In this document: positions 36,602 to 47,050 of the stretch, in pieces | How positions within the stretch are numbered: position 1 is the stretch's first letter | Layout of the letters: each line of letters begins with the position of its first letter | Assembly (NCBI GenBank): GCA_009768925.2 | Contig: VHIT02000011.1 | Coordinates: 389,253-453,252 of the forward strand | Reading direction: 5' to 3' | Source of the DNA: Cryptosporidium bovis | Taxonomy: Eukaryota > Apicomplexa > Conoidasida > Eucoccidiorida > Cryptosporidiidae | Length of the DNA: 64,000 bases | Program-made: the position numbers and the translations under genes | The notes under the pieces: generated by a model | What the model saw: the letters and a program-made list of their open reading frames with translations, nothing else | Database searches by the model: none | Told to the model about the DNA's origin: nothing

Positions 36602-39268
36602 TACTTTGTACTTTTGCCCTGAGACTTTTCTTATTCCTCCATCAATAACTAGCGAATCTAGACAAACTTCAAAATCCCTTCTAATTTCGAATAGATTGTA
36701 ATCTCCTCGTTTATCCGACATCAATGAATTTTGAATTTTGTCCAGCAAGTTTTCCTTGGAAATTCCCTCCTTATTATCGGTGAGTATTTCTAGTATCAAT
36801 TTACTTATCCTTCCTTGTAGTAACCTCTCTCTTCCTCCAAACCCAATGGTAAGTTGCTCCATATCTATTAATCCTGTAGTTGGGTCAATCAATGCACTGT
36901 ATGTTGCAGACATCATCAATCTTGTGGCTTCATCAACATGGGCCTCTTGGACCCATTCGCTCAGTTCCATTTTAGCTAAAGCCTCAGAAATACGTATTAA
37001 GCTCTCTAGTTGCCTCGGTGTTGCTGTTATTGTTTTTTGCCTTTGATTACCCGAGTTAGAACCTTGCCTTCTCATTGATATATAGTTTTGTACCAGTCTA
37101 TTGCAAGCCTCAGTAGATAATTTTGGATTACAATACTTGCGACAAAATGTTATATATCTTGAAAGAGTTGGCTTATCTATAATATCTTGTGGTTTCACAT
37201 TTAAATCATCTTTATTTGTTGTGTATAAGGAACACAAGTGTTCAGCAAGTTTTTTATCCGACTCTTCATTTTGTTTATCGATCATAAGATATATTAAATC
37301 GAATCTTGACATGAGAGACGGTGGGAGGTTTATATTTTCTATTACGCTTTTGAATGGATCATACCTACTAGAAATAGGATTAGCAGAGGCCAATACTGCA
37401 ACTCGAGCATTTAGAGAGCAAATTATACCAGCTTTTGCAATACTAACCGTTTGTTGTTCCATTGCTTCATGCAAAATACTCCTTGAAGAGTCATCCATTT
37501 TGTCAAATTCATCAATACAACAGATTCCTCTATCACTCAATACCAATGCGCCACTCTCCAATACTATTTCTTTAGTTTCTGGATCTTTTGTAATGTATGC
37601 AGTTAAACCAACTGCAGAACTACCCTTACCACTTATATAGTAGCCTCTTGGTGCGAGCTTGTGGATATATTGCAAAAGTTGTGACTTAGCGGTACTTGGA
37701 TCACCACAAAGAAGGACATTTATCTCACTTCTATTCAAAGAACTGTTACCATTAAATCCTTCTTCAGTTTTGTTATCTACTTGTGGAATTGCACCTTCCC
37801 CCGCTGAAATAATTTCTGATGCAGCCTTCAATAAATTCTTTCTACTTCCACCAAAAAGTTGGCATAGTAAACCCTTTTTTACGTCATCATTTTCCCAAAT
37901 ACTCGGGGCTATTGATCTTGAAAGTTTTTCATATAGAAGCGGATCCTTTGACATTTCCTTGAATTTTGAAATCATTTCACTAGTAAACAGAGTTTCTTTT
38001 TCCTCATGTTTTTGCTTATCAATACACACTCTTCCATTCTCATTATCCTCTAGTCCGTGCATGGAATTACCAACCACTGAGTATAACATACTTGAAGTGT
38101 TCCTATTTACGTGTAAAATGTCGATGTATGTCCTAAAAACAGATTTAATTAGCCTCATCCTCGATGCTAACCTAATACCAGAGGTCTTGACAATTCCGTT
38201 AATTTCAATTCTATCTCCAGGACGACAAGAATCAACAATCTCATCGTAAACAAATCCCAAAATAGTACTTGGGGTTTCACCAGGTGGTATCGTGTCTGGA
38301 AGCTCCTGTATTTTCAGTATCTGTTTGTTGGAAAATTGACAGAGGTTGTGCACTAATTCAAAGGAGTATTTGCTATTACATACGGGGCACAATGTAGGTT
38401 CGTCGACTTCTCCACCTATTAAGAGACGATATTCGCGATGGTCACAGTTTGTATTCACTCCATTTACATGGTATGTATGTGTGCATCTAAATACTGCCTT
38501 TTGCATTTCTGGAATGATATCTGAACAACGAATAACAATTCCACGAATACTTATAAGTTGTTCAATATCAGATGGGTTCACTTCTCTCATATTACATATT
38601 TTAATATTATCAAAAACTCTTACCTTTGGGAGTGCAAACTCTTTCAAGTACTCTTCCCCGAGAATTGATTCGATCTCCGATTCAATCACTTCATCCATAA
38701 AAACGATCGAGTCGCTTGGTAAAGAAACAATTGTATAGTACAATTCCTTGCTAAAATCCTCAATATGTCTTAGACTTATATCTAAACTATAAACGGATGA
38801 TGAAGAATCATCATTTTTGTTGCTATTCTCGCCATCAACTGCTAACTGTGCTTCTAAGAGCTTTCTCAGTAAACCCATGTAAGTAGAACAATTATCACTG
38901 TAAGAATTAGATTCGTTTGGTTTTGAATATTCACCTATTGAGTCACCATCCTTTGCAATGTAAGCTTTCAGAAATGTTGAAAATAGCTCCTTGAATTCGG
39001 CCTCGCCACCCAACTCGACATTATCAATGTTTCTAGCAATTTCAGAATAATTGCCTGAAGCATTTGATTGAATAGCAAATAATTCACTCTTTCTCAATCT
39101 ACCAATATCTCCTAGATCTGTCCTTGAAAGTCTTTCAATGCTTCTAAAAGTCTTTGCTGTCTGACTTATCGAACTTCCATCTAGTTGTGAGTACCCATCG
39201 TTCGCCGCACTAACAGAGCCTTCGAATATGTTAATATCACTGTTTGCTATACTATTACCATCTTCCAT
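36596..39268 (-). CDS. MCM4: Replicative helicase subunit MCM4
   Basis: This 890-residue MCM protein has an N-terminal zinc-binding region near residues 260-300 ([14 protein letters not shown], CPVC). The AAA+ domain has Walker A [9 protein letters not shown] near residue 521, [21 protein letters not shown] with the Walker B, and [19 protein letters not shown]. The subfamily-specific reading is MCM4 (family [22 protein letters not shown]). The arginine finger SRFD follows. The N-terminus is serine-rich and polar. The C-terminal winged helix ends in SGQKYKVL. It forms the MCM2-7 ring with MCM2 elsewhere in the window. Its upstream spacer has an inverted repeat and a CCGCCAAC element. Confidence 0.96.
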   Translation of the reverse strand: [890 protein letters not shown]

Positions 39269-39804
39269 GTTTGATAAATAAGAACAAGGTGCGAAAATGT
39301 AAAAGGATCACACTAACAATTATTCAGTATAAAATTACAGGACAGCTGTGCACAAACTCTAAATTTTCTTTATTATAGTGAGTATTTCCACTGTGGGGTT
39401 GTGGACTTCTGTCAGAGCCGCCAACCAGGGTGTTAAACGGGTTTTACCGTTTAAATGAGGAAATAATGATAAAACAAAGTATATAGGGCAACAAGTTATA
39501 TTAAATTTAATTCAGTTCTGTAGCTGAATGTGACCTAATTTTTTGATATATCTATGGTGTATGTTTTTCTAAACACTTTATGTTTTTGTGCCTTAACCCG
39601 CACAAATGACTTGTTCAAATGGATTTAATTCTTATGAACATATGAAAATACTTATTGATCACGTCAATTTGACTCTTCTTATTTACATTTAAAATTATTT
39701 GGCTTCTTAAATAGGGGAGCGTTGATAATTCTTTGAGAATCTAGGTCATGTAAAAGGGAAAAAAAAGGGAAAACCTGATTAATGTATAATAAAACTCTCT
39801 AAAA
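39269..39804. promoter_or_regulatory. Divergent spacer between MCM4 and COG2-like genes
   Basis: This 536-bp divergent spacer contains an E2F-like CCGCCAAC at 39418-39425 and, directly after it, a perfect 8-bp inverted repeat TTAAACGG-GTTTTA-CCGTTTAA at 39433-39454. Both lie about 150-190 bp upstream of the MCM4 ATG. S-phase genes are typical E2F targets in other eukaryotes. No ORF or RNA gene is seen. Confidence 0.5.
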
Positions 39805-42219
39805 ATGAACAAAGGAAAGCATCTCAATTCAATAAAACTTGATAATTTTGAGAGTCCTGAGATATTGGTCGAAAATTACAGGAGAGAAATAGAAATTAAA
39901 AGACTTCATGAAATATTGCACTCAATGCTATTAGAAGAAAATGAGTCAATAGTACACTTATTAAATACTGCTTACTGCGACTATTCATCAATATCGACTG
40001 AAATGCTTCCATTGATTGATAGTTTCTTGCCGAGCATTAAACAGTTTCAGGACAATATCGACTGTAATATAAATGATGTATCTTTAATCGTTGAAAGTTA
40101 TTCCAACAATATCTCGGATAAGGCCAACAAACACTTACGATTGTTGACACAAAAAACGGAGCTATTCCTGCTAAAAAAATGTGACATTGAAATAAACAGA
40201 TGTAAGGAAATTCTAGGAGCCACAATGAAGTTATTCAGAAAACATAGATCACTTATATCACTGCATACAATAAAAATAGTTCATTACTGTATAGTTAAGG
40301 TAAACAAATTAAAGCTAACCTTCGAATATTTTTCAAATGTAGCTCTGCAAGAAACCACTCCAGAAAATTGCACGAAAATAAGGAACATTGATAAATGCTT
40401 CACATTATGCGATAATTTCACTGTTGAATTAAAAGAAATAGTTTTATCAGCGTCTGAAAAACTGCTTTCAATGAAAAATGACTTCTTATATGGAAGGGAA
40501 GGTTCACATTATAACTGTTACATGGTATTTCAGTGTATTTTTTTATTGAAATTAAAGAGCAGTTTTATTTCGCAAATAAAGGAATATTTGGACTCGAAAA
40601 TTATAGGGTTGAATGTAAACAACTTTGAAGATAGACTTGGGTTTTCAAATTTTATTCTTGACTTGCTTCAAATTTTTGATGATAGAAATATTCTTTATCT
40701 TGTTGAAAATATGGTATTTTCAGTGGTTATTAGTGGAAAAGATCAATTTTTAGAGTTCATTATCGATGTTTACGTCAATGGAATAGTTTTATATTTACTT
40801 GAAATCTCTGAGAAGGAACTCCAGGATAAGATTATCCCACCAACAGCACCAATGGACTTATATTTACATCAGCTAAATTCATTGATTAAGTTTATTGAAA
40901 AATCTGAATTGCTACTTACAAATTATAGTCTCAATTCATTCTCAATTGAAATGTTGGAAGAAACAAAATTTAAGATTCTTACTTATTTCAGACGTAACAG
41001 TTCAATTAATAATTACACTAAAAAATGGAAATTTGGAAAATATTGGAACCTACTTTATAGAAATATTTTGAATCGTAGGATCAATATTCGTAATGAACCT
41101 GTTGAATTTTCAAAAGTCTATGTTTATGACGGTTGTAAATACTGGTTAAAGTATACTATTGAAGTTATTCGTCAGATTCGTTGGATACTTGGAATTTCTT
41201 CAATTCAAAACAACTCTGCACTACCACCTTCAAGGTTCATGGTTCCATTATTTCCGCGTTGCTTATACACTTCATTTTCATTTCTTTATGATTATGCCGA
41301 TTACATAATTAATTTCGAAGGTATATACTTGACTAAAAATAATCCTCATTGTGATGAGGATAATAAATTTATTTGGTTGAAAAATGTCAAGCCTGAACAC
41401 ATATGTTGTATCATCCTGGACGTTTTTTCTTTTAAAAAATGGGTTAGGGAAAAGTTTTTAAATGAAATTTTTCACCATATTGATGTCGTTGATAATGAAT
41501 ATACGATTTCCAACGAATTTAGAGTACAAAATTGCTTCATTGACATCCCTAATCTTAAATCAACAGTAGAAGATAATCTTATGAATAATGGTTTTTTCAT
41601 GCATATTGAAAATAATGTAATTAACGTTCTCATTGATAAAATGAGTTTGTACTTGAACAATCAAATAATGCATTCATTTGATTCCGGATTGAGGACTATT
41701 CCGTGTTTACATCGTTTAACTAATAGTGTTTCATCAAATTCTAATGATGATTATAAAGCCACAAGGATGCCTAGTAACTATGTTGAAAATGCAAAAAAAC
41801 CCATTGAATTATTCCTAGCATTCTCGTCTAATGCAATAAATTCGATTATAAATGACTTGGATAAGGGTATATTGCAAGAATTGTACGATTTCTACTCCAA
41901 ACTATTATCAAAAACCCTTGAATTTGTTTTTAATAGTGTTCGATTAATATGTGAAAAACAAATAACTTCTTCCAGAAATCAATTTATATCACTGCAAAAA
42001 TTAACAACACACAAAACTTTTGAAACAGCAAATGTATTGGACCCAAACGCTCTCATTGGACAATATTTAATTGATATTAACTTTTGGATTGAATTGACTT
42101 CCAAAACAATTTCCAACTTTTTTATTTCTGTTAATGCAGACAAATTATACCAAAGTGTTGAGTTATTATTTGAAAATAATCACAGTTACGTAGAATTGAT
42201 TGGACTACTTGAGAGTTAA
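39805..42219 (+). CDS. COG2: Conserved oligomeric Golgi complex subunit 2-like protein
   Basis: The 804-residue protein has an N-terminus that fits COG2: a region (IEIKRLHEILHSMLLEENESIVHLLN) followed by AYCDYSSISTEMLPL, matching the family pattern of a helix, then a D/E-YADF-type element and a leucine-rich helix. The rest is a long helical rod, as expected for a CATCHR (tethering) subunit. Cysteine and phenylalanine are moderately frequent and no domain gives a distinct motif in the C-terminal half. COG2 belongs to lobe A of the COG complex, which tethers vesicles for retrograde Golgi traffic. I consider the assignment likely but not certain; other CATCHR subunits are possible. Only 5 bp separates its stop from the convergent adenylate cyclase stop. 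Confidence 0.6.
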   Translation: MNKGKHLNSIKLDNFESPEILVENYRREIEIKRLHEILHSMLLEENESIVHLLNTAYCDYSSISTEMLPLIDSFLPSIKQFQDNIDCNINDVSLIVESYSNNISDKANKHLRLLTQKTELFLLKKCDIEINRCKEILGATMKLFRKHRSLISLHTIKIVHYCIVKVNKLKLTFEYFSNVALQETTPENCTKIRNIDKCFTLCDNFTVELKEIVLSASEKLLSMKNDFLYGREGSHYNCYMVFQCIFLLKLKSSFISQIKEYLDSKIIGLNVNNFEDRLGFSNFILDLLQIFDDRNILYLVENMVFSVVISGKDQFLEFIIDVYVNGIVLYLLEISEKELQDKIIPPTAPMDLYLHQLNSLIKFIEKSELLLTNYSLNSFSIEMLEETKFKILTYFRRNSSINNYTKKWKFGKYWNLLYRNILNRRINIRNEPVEFSKVYVYDGCKYWLKYTIEVIRQIRWILGISSIQNNSALPPSRFMVPLFPRCLYTSFSFLYDYADYIINFEGIYLTKNNPHCDEDNKFIWLKNVKPEHICCIILDVFSFKKWVREKFLNEIFHHIDVVDNEYTISNEFRVQNCFIDIPNLKSTVEDNLMNNGFFMHIENNVINVLIDKMSLYLNNQIMHSFDSGLRTIPCLHRLTNSVSSNSNDDYKATRMPSNYVENAKKPIELFLAFSSNAINSIINDLDKGILQELYDFYSKLLSKTLEFVFNSVRLICEKQITSSRNQFISLQKLTTHKTFETANVLDPNALIGQYLIDINFWIELTSKTISNFFISVNADKLYQSVELLFENNHSYVELIGLLES

Positions 42220-42224
42220 TAGCT

Positions 42225-44702
42225 TTATTTTTCATCCCAAATTCTATATCCTTCCCAATAGTCGGGTTTTATAAAGTTATTCTTTTTCATAAAGTCTAGA
42301 ATTGTTTCAGTTGGCCCATCTTTCCTTTTCCATTTCTTCTCGCAATCTTCTTGTAGTTTTTCAAGAATAAACTTGGAAGCATGCCAATTCCCAGCTAAAT
42401 AATGTTTTAGTCCTTTATTAAATCTTCTATTGAATCCGTCAAATATATGCCTCCTCATATTTTTAATATTGTTATCAGTAAAAAGTTTAGAAAATGATCT
42501 CTCGTCTATAGCATTTTGATTTTTTTTGTTTAATTTCCTGTTTATTATTGGAACTGGGGACTTGACTAATTCAGGATTAATATCAATTGTATAAAGATCT
42601 ATTGGAGTCTTGCTTCCTTTAAGAGTAACGCAATCTATTTTTCTGCAAAAATGTTTCATGTTTAAAGAGAGCATATCGAATACCGAACCAGAAAGTAAGA
42701 TATAAACCCCATAATGTTTTGTTGCCTCCTCCAGCCTCGAAGAAAGATTCACGTTAGGTGATAAATAAGAAGCATCTATCTTGTATTCGGAGCCTATTGC
42801 ACCTTCAATTGCCCAACCGTAATGTAGTCCAAAACCAAGTTTCAAACTATAATCTGGAATTCTTTCCCGTATATCGCTCCTTAAAGATATACTCCTTAGT
42901 TTGGGGCAGTTTGATATATCTTTAATTATTGTTATGAAAGACAGAACTGCAAGGTCTGCAAGTAGAGTTTTTACTCCTTCCCACATATTCTCATCCTTCC
43001 AAACAAACAGAAATGCATCACCAACATTTTTGTTTGCAATACCACCGTGCTCGCAAACAATACCGTGTGAAATTTCCGCAATTTGGTTTACAAAAAGCAT
43101 AACATCTTCCCCTAATATTTCTGTTGTATCTGTAAAATTTCGAATATCGCAGAAACCAAATATCCCAAATACTTTTTTTCCGGGTAACTTTACGACAATT
43201 TTATCATCCCTCAAATTTTGTACAATAATATTAGCACCTGCAGACCCAAGGCCTACAGCAAGTAGTGTTCCAAGTTTTGAGAATGTTTCTTCTAAAATAT
43301 TGTTCGAATTTTTTTGAACCAGTTTGCTGTCAGTTTTTTCTCTGTTTTGTGATATTTTAACAGCTAATAATGGATTTCTTGCGATTTTTAATAATGTTCC
43401 ATTAATGCGTCTAATGCTACTAAAGACATGTTTTTCTAGTAGCCTCTGGATAACAAAGACAAAAATAAGAAGTAAAACTAATGTTAATAGTGTAATTCCA
43501 ATAGTTAATCCTGCACCGAACTGAATTGTTGCACTCATGTCAAACACTGCGGTTATTTTCTTTTTAAGTTCGTTTGGGCAAGTATTGGAAAGGTTTGCAA
43601 AGGCTTCAATACCAGATCTCATACATATATAACTCGAATATTGCCTTAGTGATTGCTTTCTTATACTGTTAAAGTCTTCTGTCGGTATTAACGATATGCC
43701 TTCATTTAGAGTTGGAAGAGTCAAAACTTCAACGAACCAACTTGGAAATTTAGAATTCGTGATGATTGACATTGCATTTGTGATTACTTCCAGGTTAGAC
43801 TTTGGGCATCCTTCACATGTTGGATTATTGTTCAGTGTAAAGGGGGCTTGTATTGCAATTAATCTCATCCACTTTGAGGAGTCACCAATGCTATTTTCAA
43901 ATACAAAGTAACTCAACTCTAGCATATATGCATTCGGCCATGTTTCATCTCCAGGGTATTGGTTTCTGAGCGTTGATAATTGGGTTAAACTTTTAATTTG
44001 AGAGAAAGCAGACGTATTTATTTGAATCCATACAGAACAACTTAATAAAGGATACAACAATATACAAAAAATGATAACAGCAACAAATCTATAGCTTAAT
44101 AACTCTGTTAAAGAATTGTCATTGAGGCTACTTTCCCTGGTGTTTTGATGTGTTATTTTCGCAAGTGTTTCATCTTCTTTTTGATTAATATTAATAAACT
44201 GGTCTTCTTTTTCAACATATTTTAGAATTTTGAAATATAAATCATTACTTACAAATAATAGCACAAACCTTATGCATTGGAGCACAGATGATATTAAATG
44301 TATTTGAAATTCACTACCAAATCCACGTACTTGTGAAAAAATGAAAAAATTATCGGACTTTTCTTTGACAACGTTTATGTTAGAGTAATCTATTGAATTA
44401 AATATAGCCAAGTGTGTGATTAGGGATGTAAGCGCAATAATATCGAATAAAAACAACAAATAACTATAGTTTTGTTTTGAAATGATATATAATATGATCT
44501 CTATAATTCTCATAACTACCAGAAATATCAATATTGGATAAATAAATTCATCAGACTTGGAGTTAGTGAATAAAAATCTGACCTCATTTATTACCATTGA
44601 AATTATTGTCAACATTCCGACAAATATTATCAGTATTTTGCTTCTTAAGAGCTTATCAATAAAAAGGCGTCCTTTATGATATTTTTTCGGAACAAAAGTC
44701 AT
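42225..44702 (-). CDS. Class III adenylate cyclase with multi-span N-terminus
   Basis: The 825-residue protein has about six hydrophobic spans in its first 420 residues. Four are in the first 155 residues, one is near 206-226 and one is near 394-418, with a 165-residue loop between the last two. The cyclase domain follows (about 505-720). The two metal-binding Asp residues are in GFCDIRNFTD and NVGDAFLFVW. The K before NVGD and the Asp in SEYKIDASYLSP are the adenylate-type specificity pair. NVNLSSRLEEATK is the conserved dimer-interface helix. Plasmodium ACalpha also joins a channel-like N-terminus to a cyclase, and this may be a shortened relative. A soluble tail of 95 residues follows. Product cAMP would act with protein kinase A. 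Guanylate cyclase is less likely. Confidence 0.88.
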   Translation of the reverse strand: MTFVPKKYHKGRLFIDKLLRSKILIIFVGMLTIISMVINEVRFLFTNSKSDEFIYPILIFLVVMRIIEIILYIISKQNYSYLLFLFDIIALTSLITHLAIFNSIDYSNINVVKEKSDNFFIFSQVRGFGSEFQIHLISSVLQCIRFVLLFVSNDLYFKILKYVEKEDQFININQKEDETLAKITHQNTRESSLNDNSLTELLSYRFVAVIIFCILLYPLLSCSVWIQINTSAFSQIKSLTQLSTLRNQYPGDETWPNAYMLELSYFVFENSIGDSSKWMRLIAIQAPFTLNNNPTCEGCPKSNLEVITNAMSIITNSKFPSWFVEVLTLPTLNEGISLIPTEDFNSIRKQSLRQYSSYICMRSGIEAFANLSNTCPNELKKKITAVFDMSATIQFGAGLTIGITLLTLVLLLIFVFVIQRLLEKHVFSSIRRINGTLLKIARNPLLAVKISQNREKTDSKLVQKNSNNILEETFSKLGTLLAVGLGSAGANIIVQNLRDDKIVVKLPGKKVFGIFGFCDIRNFTDTTEILGEDVMLFVNQIAEISHGIVCEHGGIANKNVGDAFLFVWKDENMWEGVKTLLADLAVLSFITIIKDISNCPKLRSISLRSDIRERIPDYSLKLGFGLHYGWAIEGAIGSEYKIDASYLSPNVNLSSRLEEATKHYGVYILLSGSVFDMLSLNMKHFCRKIDCVTLKGSKTPIDLYTIDINPELVKSPVPIINRKLNKKNQNAIDERSFSKLFTDNNIKNMRRHIFDGFNRRFNKGLKHYLAGNWHASKFILEKLQEDCEKKWKRKDGPTETILDFMKKNNFIKPDYWEGYRIWDEK

Positions 44703-44969
44703 CTTAACAAAGTATTATTTAGAATTAGCTCTATTTATATAATATTATCATTAATTCTAACGCGATGATTTCATACAAATCATTTTTTTTTCAATAATTT
44801 TTGTGCATGCCCGACAAATCTGTCATTACTGGACTTTATATCCCCCACTAAAACAAATCTATTACCGCCGAAATGCGTTTCCAACTTTGTTTCCTCTTAT
44901 GTAATTTTTTGTTGTTCGAATGATTAATGCTTAACATAACAGTGTATTTGTCTGTTATGTATTTTATTT

Positions 44970-46988
44970 ATGGGTTTTTATACGCATTCAAGACAAAACT
45001 ACTTTAATGAGGAAGCTATCTCAATAGAATTTTCACTAGAGGATTTCAATGAACTCGAAACACTAGCTAAAAACACAAATGGTTTGGTTCAAAGTTTTGA
45101 GTGCTTATTTGACGGTTTAAGTTTTTTCAATGATAATGAAAAGGCAGAAAACTATTCGTTTGTAGTAGGTTGCACAGATTCGCCGTTGAAATACTCAAAA
45201 AGGAAGGTTAATTTTAGTTTAAACAGAAAGAAAAGAGGTGCTTCCGGAAGATCTTGCAGTGATTCACCAGAAATAGAAAGTTGTTCGGACGATGGTCATT
45301 ATTTTTCAGTTGGTAATTTTGAGCCTTCAGAAAAGGATGCAAGAAAAAGTTCACATTTTAGTTTTAATTCTATATATAGTAAGGGCGCAAACTCTTATTC
45401 TAGCAACAAAAATAATTATTTAAATGCTGACTTTATGAACAAGTATGAAACAGATAATTTTGATAAGGAATATGTTGAATCTTATAACTCTTCAAGTCCA
45501 ATTTTAAGTTCACGTACAAGTGTAAAAAACAATTCAGATACAAGTTCCCCAACAGAGAAAAGAGTACCCATAATAGAAGGATATGGACCATTTATTCCAA
45601 GAAAATCAAAAAAACCACCACATATTATGTTAATAGTTCATGGAATTGGGAGCAACGAATCGGCAATAATAAAGAATCGTGAGGAATTTGTTCAACAGTT
45701 GGAATCAGTAAAAGCTCATTGGTTTTGGGAGGTTGAAATTGACATTACTGTTGACGTAGTTGATTGGAAAAGTAAATTGGCATCTGTACAAGATCACACA
45801 TTTGACCGTATTACTCTTCCGCAACACAGAGAAAATAGGATGATTTTAAACAAAACAGTTGGTGATGTAATGTACTTCATGGTACCGAGATATGGAGATT
45901 ACATTATTTCTGAAGTAGCAAAACAACTAAATAGTAAGATTAAACACTATAAATCAAAGTTTTCAGAGAAACCAAAAATAGTGTTGATTGGGCATTCTCT
46001 AGGAAGTATAATAGTGTATGAATTAGTTACGGGACAGCAAACTAGAATAACAAAATCGGAGATACCAAAACTTGATTTTGAGGTTGATCATTTGTTTTTA
46101 TGGGGGTCTCCTTTACCAGCAATGCTTGTTATGATGTTTCCGGAGTATCTTCGTTCAGGGCTTTCATTACCTAAGGGACTTGCGCCTATAAAATCAAATG
46201 AAAGTTTTATTTTAAATAAATGTTCGGAACTTAAAATATACAATATTTTCCATCCTTATGACCCTATTGCATTTAGACTTGAACCACTATTGTATCCCAA
46301 CCTAGACTCGCTTCCAGATCCAATATTACTACCATACTGGAGAAACCTTTCCAAGAGAACATATCATCAGTGGGATAAGGAAATGGAGAATGCAAGAAAA
46401 GCCCTTTATGAAGGCATAAGTGGTATTACTTCGTCAATTTCTAACGTTGTTCTTGGTGGGATACTCGGGTGGGGAAGTGGTAATGATGAATACAAGTCAA
46501 CTCTTCAGGTAAATGTTTTAACTAAAGATCAAAAACTCAAGCAATTGAGAGATGAGTCAGTTATTTCACGTTTTAAGACAAAGTTCTCTGCGGGAAGACA
46601 GAAAGAAAACCCAAACAATTCACACAAAATTACCGAAATCAAATCTAAATCTCATAACACCGAGGAAGCAGAGAGGGCGCAATTTTCACTACTAAAGGGG
46701 CAGGAATTACCAGGAGTTCCCGTAAGAGTTGATTATCAACTTCAAGAAGGGACAACTGAACACTATATTTCCTCACTGGCGTTGTTACAATCACATTTCA
46801 GTTACTGGAAAAGTAGAGACTTAAGCTTCTTCACATTATGGAAAATAATTGAAGATTTCGAACCGGTAATTTCACATGAGGATTACAAAGTCGCAATTGA
46901 ACAGCTTAAACATGAACAGATTGATTTGGATAATTTTAATTCCTCAGACATCTCCGATGATTCCTACAGCAATTCTGACTCAACTTGA
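44970..46988 (+). CDS. DDHD-domain phospholipase, PA-PLA1 type
   Basis: The 672-residue protein has an N-terminal serine/asparagine-rich stretch of about 200 residues, then the lipase core: IMLIVHGIGS, KTVGDVMYFMVPRYGDYI, and the nucleophile motif GHSLGS (residue about 345). A C-terminal DDHD domain follows, with FEVDHLFLWGSPLPAM and YNIFHPYDPIAFRLEPLLYP, then VPVRVDYQLQEG and YISSLALLQSHFSYWKSRDLSFFTLWK. This is the PA-PLA1/SEC23IP/DDHD2 family, which hydrolyses phosphatidic acid and related lipids and acts at ER-Golgi membranes. The catalytic Ser and the DDHD aspartates are in place. It is single-exon and diverges from the adenylate cyclase gene with a 267-bp spacer. Confidence 0.92.
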   Translation: MGFYTHSRQNYFNEEAISIEFSLEDFNELETLAKNTNGLVQSFECLFDGLSFFNDNEKAENYSFVVGCTDSPLKYSKRKVNFSLNRKKRGASGRSCSDSPEIESCSDDGHYFSVGNFEPSEKDARKSSHFSFNSIYSKGANSYSSNKNNYLNADFMNKYETDNFDKEYVESYNSSSPILSSRTSVKNNSDTSSPTEKRVPIIEGYGPFIPRKSKKPPHIMLIVHGIGSNESAIIKNREEFVQQLESVKAHWFWEVEIDITVDVVDWKSKLASVQDHTFDRITLPQHRENRMILNKTVGDVMYFMVPRYGDYIISEVAKQLNSKIKHYKSKFSEKPKIVLIGHSLGSIIVYELVTGQQTRITKSEIPKLDFEVDHLFLWGSPLPAMLVMMFPEYLRSGLSLPKGLAPIKSNESFILNKCSELKIYNIFHPYDPIAFRLEPLLYPNLDSLPDPILLPYWRNLSKRTYHQWDKEMENARKALYEGISGITSSISNVVLGGILGWGSGNDEYKSTLQVNVLTKDQKLKQLRDESVISRFKTKFSAGRQKENPNNSHKITEIKSKSHNTEEAERAQFSLLKGQELPGVPVRVDYQLQEGTTEHYISSLALLQSHFSYWKSRDLSFFTLWKIIEDFEPVISHEDYKVAIEQLKHEQIDLDNFNSSDISDDSYSNSDST

Positions 46989-47050
46989 AATCTTAGGGCT
47001 GATATATATTAAAATTATTTGACACCCAAGTTATTTTGGGTATTAAAATT

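Noticed and set aside
36738-38738. A chain of plus-strand ORFs of 100-196 residues
   Set aside because: They are antisense shadows of MCM4, whose protein is conserved along its whole length.
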